From the NCBI RefSeq assembly GCF_030694085.1, contig NZ_JAUXZE010000009.1, positions 124,001-188,000 of the forward strand: a DNA stretch of 64,000 nt, given 5' to 3'. Positions 36,400 to 44,523 of the stretch are shown piece after piece. The notes beneath the pieces were generated by a model. It made no database searches. It was given only the letters and a program-made list of their open reading frames with translations, and was not told the origin of the DNA. Origin of the DNA: Tabrizicola sp. Its GTDB lineage: Bacteria; Pseudomonadota; Alphaproteobacteria; Rhodobacterales; Rhodobacteraceae. Position numbers and translations under genes: made by a program. Each line of letters begins with the position of its first letter. Positions within the stretch are counted from its first letter, which is position 1.

Positions 36400-36799
36400 A
36401 GACTGCTCCGTCCGGGCCGATCCGACCCATGACCGTGTTCCGTGAGCCCAGGTTCATCACCCGGATCTGATCGCCGTCCGCCCCCCGGGCCAGGGCGCGG
36501 CCTTCGGTCGAGATCGCCAGCCCGCCGGACAGATAAACCAGTGTGACCAGCTGGTTGCGCTCGACCAGGGTCGGTGGACCCAGGTCTCCGGGCCGGACGG
36601 GTTTTCCGGCATAGATCGAGACGCGCGCTTCCAGCCCAACGGCCAGCGCCGGATCGCTGAGCGCGCCGGGAAGCTCGGCACTGACCAGGGTCAGATCCTC
36701 GGGCGCGATCAGGGTCTTCGCCCGGATGGTCCGCGTCGCGACCAGACTCTCCGCCGAAGCGGGACCCGAAAGGGCAACCAGAAGCAGAACCCGCAGCAT
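36380..36799 (-). CDS. flgA: Flagellar P-ring assembly chaperone FlgA (short form)
   Basis: 139 residues, shorter than enterobacterial FlgA (~220) but normal for alphaproteobacteria. It has a signal peptide to about residue 16 and an SAF-like domain (TRTIRAKTLIAPEDLTLV... GRALARGADGDQIRVMNLGSRNTVMGRI). It assists assembly of the FlgI ring; flgI itself is not in the window. It overlaps flgG by one base and flgH at its end. Confidence 0.93.
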   Translation of the reverse strand: MLRVLLLVALSGPASAESLVATRTIRAKTLIAPEDLTLVSAELPGALSDPALAVGLEARVSIYAGKPVRPGDLGPPTLVERNQLVTLVYLSGGLAISTEGRALARGADGDQIRVMNLGSRNTVMGRIGPDGAVYVGWNG

Positions 36800-37584
36800 C
36801 AGCGCACCTGCGTCGTGGCGGCCAGCATCTGGTCGGCTGCCGTGATCACCTTGGCGTTCAGCTCATATCCGCGCTGCGCCTTGATCAGCTCGGTCACTTC
36901 GCGCACCGCGTCGACCGAGCTGCTCTCCAGGTAGCCATGCCGCAGCGTCCCCAGACCCTCCTGCCCGGGCGTGCCCGAGAAGGCCGCGCCCGAGGCCGGG
37001 CTTTCCAGGAAAAGGTTGGACCCGATCGCTTCCAGACCCTTTTCGTTCGGGAAGGACGAAATCGTCATCTGGCCGATCAGCTCGGGATCGACCCGGTCGG
37101 CGAAATCAGCCCAGACTTCACCCGTGGGCGAGATCGTCAGACCTCGCGCATCCGCCGGAACGGTGATCCCCGGCACGACAGGGTAGCCGTCTGAGGTCAC
37201 GATCAGTCCCTCGGCCGACCGTTTCAGCGCCCCGTCGCGGGTATAGCCGACCTGGCCCGAGGGCATCTGCACCTCGATATAACCGTTGCCGTCGATGGCG
37301 ACGTCCAGATCCCCGCCCGTCGCTTCCAGCGTCCCCTGGCCGATCACCACCGACACCGCCGCAGGCCGCACGCCCAACCCGATCTGCACCCCCGTCGGCA
37401 ACATCGACCCATCCGCCGCGGTGACGCTTCCGGGCCGGGCCATCTGCTGATAGGTCAGGTCGGCAAAGTCGGCGCGGCGGGGGTTGTAGCCCGTCGTCGA
37501 CATGTTCGCGAGGTTGTTCGAGACAACATCGACCTTCATCTGCTGCGCCGACATCCCCGTTGCAGCGATCTGCAAAGCCTTCAT
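36799..37584 (-). CDS. flgG: Flagellar distal rod protein FlgG
   Basis: 261 residues. The N-terminal rod motif ALQIAATGMSAQQMKVDVVSNNLANMSTTGYNPRR and the C-terminal LIKAQRGYELNAKVITAADQML flank a central domain with GNGYIEVQMPSG, as in all FlgG. The length identifies FlgG rather than FlgF. It forms the distal rod inside the P and L rings. It lies between flgF and flgA in the minus-strand rod operon. Confidence 0.97.
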   Translation of the reverse strand: MKALQIAATGMSAQQMKVDVVSNNLANMSTTGYNPRRADFADLTYQQMARPGSVTAADGSMLPTGVQIGLGVRPAAVSVVIGQGTLEATGGDLDVAIDGNGYIEVQMPSGQVGYTRDGALKRSAEGLIVTSDGYPVVPGITVPADARGLTISPTGEVWADFADRVDPELIGQMTISSFPNEKGLEAIGSNLFLESPASGAAFSGTPGQEGLGTLRHGYLESSSVDAVREVTELIKAQRGYELNAKVITAADQMLAATTQVR

Positions 37585-37593
37585 TGCGGCCTC

Positions 37594-38304
37594 CTATCGA
37601 CCAAGCGCCTGGATCACGCCGCGGACACGTTCGTCCTCGGAATCCAGGAATTTCTGACCAAGCTCGTAGGCACGCTGCACCGTGATCATGCGGGCGATCT
37701 CGGAGACCGGCTCGACGTTGCTGTCCTCCAGCATCCCCTGCAGCACCGTCGCAGCCTCGGCTGGCTCCACCGCATCGGCAGAGAACATCGTACCCGCCTG
37801 ATGGCGCAGCGACAGTGGGTCCGCAGGCTGCCAGAGCCCGACCTGGGCGATGGGCTGACCGCCTGCCGACAGGGTGCCATCCGAGGCCATCGCCACGCCC
37901 TTCGCGTCCGGCGGCACGAAGATCGGCGCGCCGCCCGAGTCCAGCAGTCGGTAGCCGTCGGGCGTCACCAGCTCCCCTTCGGCCGACGGCGTGAAGGTGC
38001 CGGCCCGGGTCAGGCGCTGGCCCTGTGGCGTCTCGATCAGGAAGAACCCCTCGCCCTGGATTGCAAAGTCGAACTGCCCGCCGGTCTGGCTAAGCGTCGA
38101 CTGCGACAGGTCGACATGGCGGCCGCTGGCATGGGCCATCGACAAGGACGGGTCGTGGTCCAAAGCCGCGACATATTCGGAAAAGACCACGCCTTCGCGC
38201 CGAAACCCGATGGTGGAGGCGTTGGCGATGTTGTTGGCCACCACGCCCATTTCGCGCATCAGGCCCGACTGGCGGTTCAGCGTCGCATATCCGGCGGCGT
38301 CCAT
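37594..38304 (-). CDS. flgF: Flagellar proximal rod protein FlgF
   Basis: 236 residues. It has the rod N-terminal motif MREMGVVANNIANASTIGFRREGVVFSEY, the central GEGFFLIETPQGQRLTRAG and the C-terminal ARMITVQRAYELGQKFLDSEDERV. Compared with the neighbouring FlgG it is shorter with a divergent middle. It forms the single-turn proximal rod. It lies 9 bases before flgG and 3 after fliQ in transcription order. Confidence 0.96.
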   Translation of the reverse strand: MDAAGYATLNRQSGLMREMGVVANNIANASTIGFRREGVVFSEYVAALDHDPSLSMAHASGRHVDLSQSTLSQTGGQFDFAIQGEGFFLIETPQGQRLTRAGTFTPSAEGELVTPDGYRLLDSGGAPIFVPPDAKGVAMASDGTLSAGGQPIAQVGLWQPADPLSLRHQAGTMFSADAVEPAEAATVLQGMLEDSNVEPVSEIARMITVQRAYELGQKFLDSEDERVRGVIQALGR

Positions 38305-38307
38305 GTC

Positions 38308-38574
38308 TTAGCCCCCCGCAATCTGCGGAATGATGGTTTCGGTGAAGAACGAAACCAGGGTCGAGGTCATGAAGCTCATCGACAGCCAGAACACCCCCAG
38401 CATCACGGCTGCCTTCGGAACGAACGTCAGCGTCATCTCCTGGACCGAGGTCAGCGCCTGGAACAGGCCGATGACAACCCCAACCACAAGGGCAATCGTC
38501 AGCAAGGGTGCCGAGATGACCACGCAGATCCACAAGGCCTGGCGGGTCAGGTCATAGATCATCGGCTCGGTCAT
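38308..38574 (-). CDS. fliQ: Flagellar export gate protein FliQ
   Basis: 88 residues with two membrane helices (LWICVVISAPLLTIALVVGVVIGLFQ and a C-terminal one) and the motif ALTSVQEMTLTFVPK, which is diagnostic for FliQ. It belongs to the FliPQR gate. Unusually for gate genes it sits within the rod operon, between fliE and flgF, overlapping fliE by 4 nt. Confidence 0.96.
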   Translation of the reverse strand: MTEPMIYDLTRQALWICVVISAPLLTIALVVGVVIGLFQALTSVQEMTLTFVPKAAVMLGVFWLSMSFMTSTLVSFFTETIIPQIAGG

Positions 38575-38861
38575 ACCGGCATCCTCAGGATTTCCTGGTA
38601 GGCCTCGACGACGCGGTCGCGGACCGTGGCTACCGTCTCGACCGCCATTTGCGAGGAGGCCAGCGCCTGCACCAGCGCATGCGGATCGGCACCGCCCGTC
38701 ATGGCAGACCGGGCCGTCGCCTCGTGCTCTTGCAAGGCGCCCATGAAGTTTCCGGCCAGTTTCGCGAAACCCTGTTCCGCCGCCCCCTCCTTTGGCTGGG
38801 GGGCGGCGGCGGTCCGGGCATTCGCATAGGCCTGGGAAACGAAAGAGGTCTTCACGTCCAT
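38571..38861 (-). CDS. fliE: Flagellar hook-basal body adaptor FliE
   Basis: 96 residues. The C-terminal motif HALVQALASSQMAVETVATVRDRVVEAYQEILRMPV is typical of FliE, which joins the MS ring and FliP gate to the rod. An Ala/Gln-rich N-terminal half (residues 10-30) is low in complexity. It is flanked by flgC and fliQ in the rod operon. Confidence 0.95.
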   Translation of the reverse strand: MDVKTSFVSQAYANARTAAAPQPKEGAAEQGFAKLAGNFMGALQEHEATARSAMTGGADPHALVQALASSQMAVETVATVRDRVVEAYQEILRMPV

Positions 38862-38873
38862 TCTGGATCTCCC

Positions 38874-39257
38874 CTATCGGCGCAGAAGGTCGAACAGGCT
38901 TTGCGTCATCTGACGCGTCTGATCGAACATCCTGAGGTTCGCCTCGTAGCTGCGCTGCGCTTCGCGCGCGTCAGCGATTTCGATCACCAGATCGACATTC
39001 GAGCCGTCATAGTGACCGGTTTCATCCGCGAGCGGGTGCCCGGGATCGTAGATCTTCGTCAGGTCGGACCGGTCCAGTTTCACGGGACCGGCCTTGACCA
39101 GGCCACTGTCCATGGCCTGTTCGAAGGTCATCACCTTGCGGTGGTAACCGGGTGTGTCGGCGTTGGCGATGTTCTCGGAAACATGGCGCAGCCGCATTGC
39201 CTGCGTCTCCATGCCGGAGGCCGAAAAGGAGAGGGAAGAAATGAGATCGTTGCCCAT
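38874..39257 (-). CDS. flgC: Flagellar proximal rod protein FlgC
   Basis: 127 residues. N-terminal LSFSASGMETQAMRLRHVSENIANADTPGYHRK and C-terminal SYEANLRMFDQTRQMTQSLFDLLRR are typical of FlgC. It follows flgB by 11 bases in transcription order. Together FlgB, FlgC and FlgF form the proximal rod. Confidence 0.96.
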   Translation of the reverse strand: MGNDLISSLSFSASGMETQAMRLRHVSENIANADTPGYHRKVMTFEQAMDSGLVKAGPVKLDRSDLTKIYDPGHPLADETGHYDGSNVDLVIEIADAREAQRSYEANLRMFDQTRQMTQSLFDLLRR

Positions 39258-39268
39258 GTGCTACCCCC

Positions 39269-39652
39269 TTACCTTGGCCGGCCAAGGCTGGCGCGGACCA
39301 CGTCCGACGTCGCCCGATAGATCGCCAGTGCCATCTCGTGGCTTTGGCGCGCTTCGACCGATTTCACCATTTCGGCCTCAAGCGAAACCGAGTTGCCGTT
39401 GGGCGATTCGTGACCGCGGACAATGTCGGGGATCGGCCCCGCCGCCGTGGCTGGCGCGCTGAGGTGCCCGCTGCGCGTGGCACGCATCTCCAGACCTTCG
39501 GCTGCATAGACATCGGCGAAGGCAGGGACGTCCTTGGCCTTGTAGCCAGGAGTGTCGCCATTCGCGATGTTCTCGGCGATGACCGCCATGCGTGACCCGG
39601 ACTGCGCGGCCAAAGCCTGCGCCATTCGGGTAATTTCGAGTTTCTCAAACAT
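39269..39652 (-). CDS. flgB: Flagellar proximal rod protein FlgB
   Basis: 127 residues. MAVIAENIANGDTPGYKAKDVPAF is the rod N-terminal motif, and the C-terminal QSHEMALAIYRATSDVVRASLGR matches FlgB. I chose the ATG at 39652 because it starts MFEKLEITRMAQAL like the family; an upstream start at 39682 is possible. It is first in the minus-strand rod operon, divergent from fliI, with a CtrA-like motif 48 bases upstream. Confidence 0.95.
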   Translation of the reverse strand: MFEKLEITRMAQALAAQSGSRMAVIAENIANGDTPGYKAKDVPAFADVYAAEGLEMRATRSGHLSAPATAAGPIPDIVRGHESPNGNSVSLEAEMVKSVEARQSHEMALAIYRATSDVVRASLGRPR

Positions 39653-39699
39653 CGGGGCTTCTCCCACGACCAACTTCACCAAGGCTTAAGGGTGATTCC

Positions 39700-39714
39700 T
39701 TTAGAAACGGTTGA
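39700..39714 (+). promoter_or_regulatory. Weak CtrA-like site between flgB and fliI
   Basis: TTTA-GAAACGG-TTGA has the CtrA spacing (half-sites separated by seven bases) with two mismatches to TTAA-N7-TTAA. It shares AA-N-CGG-TT with the site at 25534. It lies 22 bases before the fliI GTG and 48 before flgB, in the shared promoter space. Confidence 0.35.
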
Positions 39715-39736
39715 GAGCGAACAAAGGGAGAATCCC

Positions 39737-41047
39737 GTGGCTGGAATTTTCGATGGGCTGCTGGCAGAAATAGCGGTCAGCGCTCCGCTGCGGCGGGTCG
39801 GGCGGGTGGTCGAGACGCGACGCGGTCTGGCCGAGGTGACCGGGCTGGACACCGCCACGATCGGCGACCGGGTGCTGATCCACAGCCGAGATGGCGTGGC
39901 GGGGGGCGAGGTTCTGCGACTGATGCCGGGGCGCTGTTCTGTCCTGCCGGATGCCTCGGGCGACGGGATGGCAATCGGCAACCGGGTCGAGCTGCTGGGA
40001 AAGGCCGAGATCGCACCGGATGACAGCTGGATCGGGCGGATCATCGATGCGAGCGGTCAGCCGCTGGACGGTCGACCCTTGTTGCGCGGCCGCGTGTCTC
40101 GCGCCCTGCGGGCCCCCGCGCCGCCGGCGGCCTCGCGCCGTCGTCTCGGCGGGCGGCTGGAGACAGGGGTGGCCGTCTTCGACACGCTCCTTCCCCTGGT
40201 GCGCGGGCAGCGGATCGGCCTTTTTGCGGGCTCGGGCGTGGGCAAGTCCTCGCTCCTGGCCAAGTTCGCGCGCGGGGTGGAGGCGGATGTCGTCGTCATC
40301 GCCCTGGTGGGGGAACGGGGCCGAGAACTGCGAGAGTTCACCGAACGCGTTCTGGGTCCGACCGGGATGGCCCGCAGCGTGGTGGTGACGGCAACATCGG
40401 ACCAGTCGCCCCTGATGCGGCGGATGTGCGCGCTGACGGCGATGGCGGTGGCTGAGCATTTCCGAGACCAGGGAAAACATGTGCTGCTTCTGGTCGACAG
40501 CGTCACCCGCTTTGCCGAGGCCCACCGCGAGGTGGCGCTGGCGGGGGGGGAGGACGCGTCATTGCGCGGCTTCCCGCCCTCGCTGACCCAGGCGATCATG
40601 GGTCTGGCAGAGCGAGCGGGGCCGGGACCCGAGGGGAAGGGCGACATTACCGCCGTCTTCTCGGTCCTGGTCGCCGGGTCGGACATGGAGGAGCCGGTGG
40701 CCGATATCCTGCGCGGGGTCCTGGACGGGCACGTGGTGATGGACCGCCGGATCGCCGAGAGAGGGCGGTTTCCGGCCATCGACCTTCTCCGCTCGGTCTC
40801 CCGCTCGCTCCCCGAGGCGGCATCGGAGGAAGAGAACCAGATGATCGGCGAGGCCCGGCGGCTTCTGGGGGCCTATGATCGGGCCGAGATGATGATCCAG
40901 GCGGGGCTCTATGCCTCGGGGTCGGACCCGGTGATCGACCGGGCGATCAAGATCTGGCCGCAGCTTGACGGATTCCTGGCCGAGACCGCCCCGGCCAACG
41001 GGATCATGGGGAGCTTCGAGCGACTAAGGGCCAGCCTGAAGGGGTGA
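39737..41047 (+). CDS. fliI: Flagellar export ATPase FliI
   Basis: 436 residues of the F1-like ATPase family. Walker A is GSGVGKSSLL (near residue 167) and Walker B LLLVDSVTRFAEA (near 250). FliI delivers export substrates to FlhA. I chose the GTG at 39737 because GGGAG lies six bases before it and MAGIFDGLLAEI fits; an upstream GTG at 39692 would place the regulatory motif inside the gene. It is the only gene in its plus-strand unit, separate from the FliH-like gene, and converges with the DUF1217 gene. Confidence 0.95.
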   Translation: MAGIFDGLLAEIAVSAPLRRVGRVVETRRGLAEVTGLDTATIGDRVLIHSRDGVAGGEVLRLMPGRCSVLPDASGDGMAIGNRVELLGKAEIAPDDSWIGRIIDASGQPLDGRPLLRGRVSRALRAPAPPAASRRRLGGRLETGVAVFDTLLPLVRGQRIGLFAGSGVGKSSLLAKFARGVEADVVVIALVGERGRELREFTERVLGPTGMARSVVVTATSDQSPLMRRMCALTAMAVAEHFRDQGKHVLLLVDSVTRFAEAHREVALAGGEDASLRGFPPSLTQAIMGLAERAGPGPEGKGDITAVFSVLVAGSDMEEPVADILRGVLDGHVVMDRRIAERGRFPAIDLLRSVSRSLPEAASEEENQMIGEARRLLGAYDRAEMMIQAGLYASGSDPVIDRAIKIWPQLDGFLAETAPANGIMGSFERLRASLKG

Positions 41048-41080
41048 CGGGGGCCGCAAAAGACTTTGCTCGGGTGGGCT

Positions 41081-41093
41081 GTCCACGGTGGAC
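41081..41093. repeat. Perfect 13-base palindrome between convergent fliI and the DUF1217 gene
   Basis: GTCCAC-G-GTGGAC stands in the 128-base convergent gap, with further partial pairing outside (GGCT and AGCC). No T-tract follows closely on either side. It could be an operator or part of a weak bidirectional terminator. The rest of the gap is unusually AT-rich for this genome. Confidence 0.4.
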
Positions 41094-41175
41094 AAAGCCT
41101 GGAAGTCTATTTGAATCAAAGACCTGTAGATTTTTATCAAGGAAGTTTTAACCTGTCTTGAAACAGCGCCGGGGC

Positions 41176-41967
41176 TTAGCGGCGCAGGAGCGTCAGCGCT
41201 GTGGCAGCCGGCGAGATCGCGGCCGTCTGGCCCTGCATCTCGGATTGGAGGATGAACCGGCGGGTCAGCGCCTCCAGCTTCCTGGGGTCCTTGAACTGGC
41301 CGATGTCAGCCGAGCCGAACGCCGCCTCGGTCCGCTTTTTCAGGACCGAGACCTGCTGGTCGATGTCAATGGACGAAAAGCTTTTCGGCAAACCCAGCGC
41401 AGTCTGCATCACCTCGCGCAGGGGCGCGTTGCCAAGGACCGTGTACCACTTGGCGGTCTCGCTGATCGTCCGGGAAGCCAGCGCCGGGATCTCGCGTTCG
41501 GCGTTCATCGCCAGGCGGTAGGTGTTGTTCTGCTGACCCACCGCTGACTCGAAAGTCCTGGCGCGGAACTGGGTCAGGATTTCGTCCGGGAAGGTCGATA
41601 TCTTCGTGCGCGGAACCGAAAAATCGCCGTAGCCGAAGGCCGCGGCGAATTTCTGGTACTGCTTGTCGGCCAGCTTGTTGGCAAGGCTCCCTTCCTTCAG
41701 CGTGCCCCCTTCCAGAACCTTCTGGATGAAGGCCTTGCTGTTCACATCGCCCTCAAGCCCGAAGGCGGTAAGGGCGATGCGCAGAAGACGCTTGTCGTTC
41801 ACCAGCTTCTCGGCGGTGTCGGCCTTGCCGATCTTGTCGCGGAAATAGGCCTCGTCGCGCTGCTGGACCGGAAGCGCCTGCTGCACGGCCTGCTGCCGCA
41901 CCATTGTCCGCTTGAGAAACCCCCAGCCGGTGAAGCCGGAAAGCGGCAGGACCGGCTGGAAACTCAT
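41176..41967 (-). CDS. DUF1217-domain flagellar protein
   Basis: 263 residues. The family features are present: GFTGWGFLKRTMVRQQAVQQALPVQQRDEAYFRDKIGK, YGDFSVPRTKISTFPDEIL, and the tail EALTRRFILQSEMQG. DUF1217 proteins occur in alphaproteobacterial flagellar clusters near flbT and flagellin; their function is not defined. There is no signal peptide, so it is cytoplasmic or exported through the flagellar system. It overlaps flbT by 4 nt and ends the minus-strand unit fliC-flaF-flbT-DUF1217. Confidence 0.88.
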   Translation of the reverse strand: MSFQPVLPLSGFTGWGFLKRTMVRQQAVQQALPVQQRDEAYFRDKIGKADTAEKLVNDKRLLRIALTAFGLEGDVNSKAFIQKVLEGGTLKEGSLANKLADKQYQKFAAAFGYGDFSVPRTKISTFPDEILTQFRARTFESAVGQQNNTYRLAMNAEREIPALASRTISETAKWYTVLGNAPLREVMQTALGLPKSFSSIDIDQQVSVLKKRTEAAFGSADIGQFKDPRKLEALTRRFILQSEMQGQTAAISPAATALTLLRR

Positions 41968-42368
41968 GCGCGGCCAGCTGCAAAGAGCCGCTCCTCTCGC
42001 GGAAGTAGCGCCCGTAGCGCCTTGAGCGCCTGGTAGGGCTGCGCCTCCATCACCGCGCGGCTGGCAAGGGTCAGCTGCGTGCGGCTGTCATAGTCGGTCA
42101 GCACCTGGGAAAGCTGCTCGATACCGCGCAGGAGCTGCATCCTGGCGTCCTCGGGGTCGGCGTCGCCAGTCAGCACCAGCTGCGCGATGTAGCAGACCCT
42201 GCGGACGGGGGTGTTCACCTCTTCGGGGTGGATGGCATCGCGCAGGCGCAGGATATTGGCGTTGGGCGTCATGATCGCAAGGCGCGAGCGCTTGTCGCCA
42301 TTCTCGATCACCGCGCCGTTGATCAGCACCCGCTCGTGGGGCCCAAGTTTCAGGACAAGGCCGCTCAT
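41964..42368 (-). CDS. flbT: Flagellin post-transcriptional regulator FlbT
   Basis: 134 residues starting MSGLVLKLGPHERVLINGAVIENGDKRSRL, characteristic of FlbT, with IHPEEVNTPVRRVCYIAQL and QYDSRTQ-like (TDYDSRTQL) motifs. In Caulobacter FlbT binds the flagellin mRNA leader and promotes its decay until the hook is built. The frame is open far upstream, but only the part from 42368 is FlbT-like. It overlaps flaF by 4 nt. Confidence 0.95.
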   Translation of the reverse strand: MSGLVLKLGPHERVLINGAVIENGDKRSRLAIMTPNANILRLRDAIHPEEVNTPVRRVCYIAQLVLTGDADPEDARMQLLRGIEQLSQVLTDYDSRTQLTLASRAVMEAQPYQALKALRALLPREERLFAAGRA

Positions 42369-42736
42369 TTGCCACCTCCGTCGCCGCGAAGCCCGCGCAT
42401 GACCGCCATGTTGATGTCGGCCAGAACCTCGACGCTGGCCTTGTCGTCCAGGACGGACCGGCTGTGCTGGGCGGTGAACTCGTAAAGATAGAAAAGCCGG
42501 GCGCGCAAGGCGGCGGGCAGGCCGTTGCCGGGCAGCGCCACGTCCGAGGCAAGCGTCGACCAGAGCGCGACGTTGTCGGTCACGGCGCGCACCAGTGCGG
42601 GATAGTCGGTCGCGCGATTGGTCCAGGCGGTGCGCAGCCGCTGTGTGGTCTGCGCGAGCAGGTCGTATTCGACCGACCGCAGCGAACGGGTCGGTGCCTC
42701 GGGTCGGGCATAGCTGATTGCGGAATGGAAGGTCAT
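42365..42736 (-). CDS. flaF: Flagellin regulator FlaF
   Basis: 123 residues. The FlaF pattern is present: SYARPEAPTRSLRSVEYDLLAQTTQRLRTAW and LPAALRARLFYLYEFTAQHSRSVLDDKASVEVLADINMAVMRGLRG. FlaF and FlbT act together on flagellin synthesis and secretion in Caulobacter-type bacteria. It follows fliC by about 70 bases containing a GC hairpin. Confidence 0.93.
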   Translation of the reverse strand: MTFHSAISYARPEAPTRSLRSVEYDLLAQTTQRLRTAWTNRATDYPALVRAVTDNVALWSTLASDVALPGNGLPAALRARLFYLYEFTAQHSRSVLDDKASVEVLADINMAVMRGLRGDGGGK

Positions 42737-42772
42737 GGGGTGTCCATCTGTTCGAAAGCGTTGGGGTGAGGT

Positions 42773-42800
42773 GGGCCGCGAGGGTCAATCCGCGCGGCCC
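42773..42800 (-). other. GC hairpin between flagellin and flaF
   Basis: A perfect 8-bp stem GGGCCGCG/CGCGGCCC with a 12-base loop stands 7 bases after the flagellin stop. No T-tract follows. It may stabilise flagellin mRNA or weaken read-through into flaF-flbT, which would explain high flagellin and low regulator levels. Confidence 0.5.
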
Positions 42801-42807
42801 GAAGTGC

Positions 42808-44019
42808 TTAACGGAACAGAGACAGGAGACCCTGCGGCTGCTGGTTCGCGATCGACAGCGCCTGGGTGGCCAGCTGCTGCTGCACCTGCAGCGCCTGCAA
42901 CCGGGCCGAGGCTTCCTCCATGTCGGTATCGACCATGACGCCGATGCCGGTCTTGAGCGAGTCGGTAAGCTTGCCCACGAACTCGTTCTGGATTTCGATC
43001 CGCTTCTGCGACGAGCCGAAGGATGCGGCCGCGTCGATCGAGGTCTGCAACATGCCCTCGATGTCCTGCAGCGCGGTCGCAGGCGCGTTCACGACGTTCA
43101 GCGTGGCCAGACCCGAAAGGCCGCCCGTGCCACGCGCCGCCGAGGACGTGATGTCGGCGGCCTGGTTGGTGTTGTTCGCCACCTCCAGCTGGCCCGCGTT
43201 CAGCGTCAGGGTAAAGTCGGTGTCCGACAAACCGCCCGCGGTGAGCGAGGCCTTCAGACCCGCCACCAGCGCATCGCCGGTATCCCCCTTCTGCACGACA
43301 TACTTGCCTTCGACCGAGCCGATCTTCAGCTTGATCTGGTCGCCCGCCACCAGCCCGGTCGTATCGGCCGGGTCGGCGCCCGCATCGTTCTTGGCAAGTG
43401 CACCGGCGCCGCCCTGGAAGGTGAAGCCGTCCAGCGTGACCGGAGTGAGGTTGACCACCGAAGCCCCGGACAGCGTGCCGCCGCCCGCCGTCAGCGCCGC
43501 ACCTGCGCTGGTCGACAGGTTCTGGGCCTGGACGGTGATGTTGGACGACGTCACGCCGGTCTGGCTGCGGTCAAGCGAGGACAGGACGTTGACGCTGCCG
43601 CTGGTCTGAGAGCCGTCGACCAGGTTCAGACCGTTGAACTGCGCCGCGCCCACGGTCGATTCGATCTGCTTGGTCAGCGCGTCGATGTCGGTCTGGATCT
43701 TGCCCCGGTCGACATTTTCGGCCTGGGCGGCAACAATCTTGCCCTTCATCTCGGTCAGTAGCTTGGTAACGGTTTCCGAGGCATTGCGGGCGACGGTCAG
43801 CGTGGCCGAGCCGACGGACAGGCTGTCCGAGATGCCCTTGAAGCCTTCGACGTCCGATTCCATCACTTTGGAGATCGCCCAGACTGCGGCGTTGTCCTTC
43901 GCGCTGGCGATGGTCTTGCCGGTAGAGATGTCCGCCTGCGTCTTGTTCAGGCTGGCGTTGATGCCCTTCATGGTCTGCAGGGCAACCATCGCGCTGGTAT
44001 TGGTCAGGATCGACGACAT
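42808..44019 (-). CDS. fliC: Flagellin
   Basis: 403 residues. The conserved D0/D1 N terminus starts SSILTNTSAMVALQTMKGIN and continues DISTGKTIASAKDNAA; the C terminus is EEASARLQALQVQQQLATQALSIANQQPQGLLSLFR. The middle is Ala/Gly/Thr/Ser-rich and variable, as expected for the exposed filament surface. The ATG at 44019 with AAGGA upstream gives the usual MSSI start. It has a ~150-base upstream region containing a CtrA-like motif. Only one flagellin gene is seen. Confidence 0.97.
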   Translation of the reverse strand: MSSILTNTSAMVALQTMKGINASLNKTQADISTGKTIASAKDNAAVWAISKVMESDVEGFKGISDSLSVGSATLTVARNASETVTKLLTEMKGKIVAAQAENVDRGKIQTDIDALTKQIESTVGAAQFNGLNLVDGSQTSGSVNVLSSLDRSQTGVTSSNITVQAQNLSTSAGAALTAGGGTLSGASVVNLTPVTLDGFTFQGGAGALAKNDAGADPADTTGLVAGDQIKLKIGSVEGKYVVQKGDTGDALVAGLKASLTAGGLSDTDFTLTLNAGQLEVANNTNQAADITSSAARGTGGLSGLATLNVVNAPATALQDIEGMLQTSIDAAASFGSSQKRIEIQNEFVGKLTDSLKTGIGVMVDTDMEEASARLQALQVQQQLATQALSIANQQPQGLLSLFR

Positions 44020-44164
44020 TACATAGTCCTTCACACGGGGCCGCAGGTTTCACGGCCGGGAAAGCCACAAGGCGTGGCAGTTTGGGCATTCTGTCCGTGC
44101 TTGCCCGGGGTCCGGGAAGCGCCGCCCCGTCATGAGGCGCGAGGACAGTGAAGCGCGAAAGCAG

Positions 44165-44179
44165 CTAACCAATTCCTAA
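44165..44179 (-). promoter_or_regulatory. CtrA-like site upstream of flagellin
   Basis: On the minus strand the sequence reads TTAG-GAATTGG-TTAG, two TTAA-like half-sites seven bases apart, about 145 bases before the flagellin ATG. Its core (AAT-GG-TTAG) resembles the fliF/fliL site at 25534. It fits CtrA control of flagellin, though a site this far upstream may serve another start point. Confidence 0.45.
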
Positions 44180-44214
44180 ACGCCGCCGCCGAAATGCCCG
44201 GCATTTGACGAAAG

Positions 44215-44523
44215 CTAGACGCGTCTTGCCGGGATCAGCCCCTGCGGCGCGATCTGCGCCTTCTGTCCACGCGCATCGTAGGTGGTCAGCGTGGGGCCGC
44301 GGGTGATCTCGGCCACGCGCAGGCGGGCTGCCTTGACGCCGCGGGTTGCGGCTTCCAGAAGGCGGGCATTGCGCTGCGCCTTGGCCTGCAAACGCTGCAA
44401 CGTGGCACGGTCTTGCGGCACGGAAGCCGATTCGAGGCGTGGGCCAAGAGCGGCAAGCTCTGCAAGGTTTCCCGCCAGTAGCGCCTCGGCAGCCTGGTCA
44501 AGCAGGTCTTCAATCAGTGCCAT
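44215..44523 (-). CDS. Small helical flagellar protein (possible FlgN-like chaperone)
   Basis: 102 residues, helical, without a signal peptide (MALIEDLLDQAAEALLAGNLAELAALGPRLESA, then QRLQAKAQRNARLLEAATRGVKAARLRVAEI). The size and helix pattern resemble FlgN-type chaperones for hook-junction proteins, but I cannot confirm the family. It overlaps the FlgJ-like gene by 14 nt and is followed by the flagellin promoter region. No other flgN candidate is visible. Confidence 0.7.
   Translation of the reverse strand: MALIEDLLDQAAEALLAGNLAELAALGPRLESASVPQDRATLQRLQAKAQRNARLLEAATRGVKAARLRVAEITRGPTLTTYDARGQKAQIAPQGLIPARRV

Noticed and set aside
41148..41162. TTAA-N7-TGAA in the fliI/DUF1217 gap
   Set aside because: It resembles a CtrA site with one mismatch, but it lies in a convergent gap with no promoter in need of it.
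41964..42788. Long upstream extension of flbT
   Set aside because: Only the part from 42368 down is FlbT-like; the rest is antisense-like low-complexity sequence overlapping flaF in another frame.
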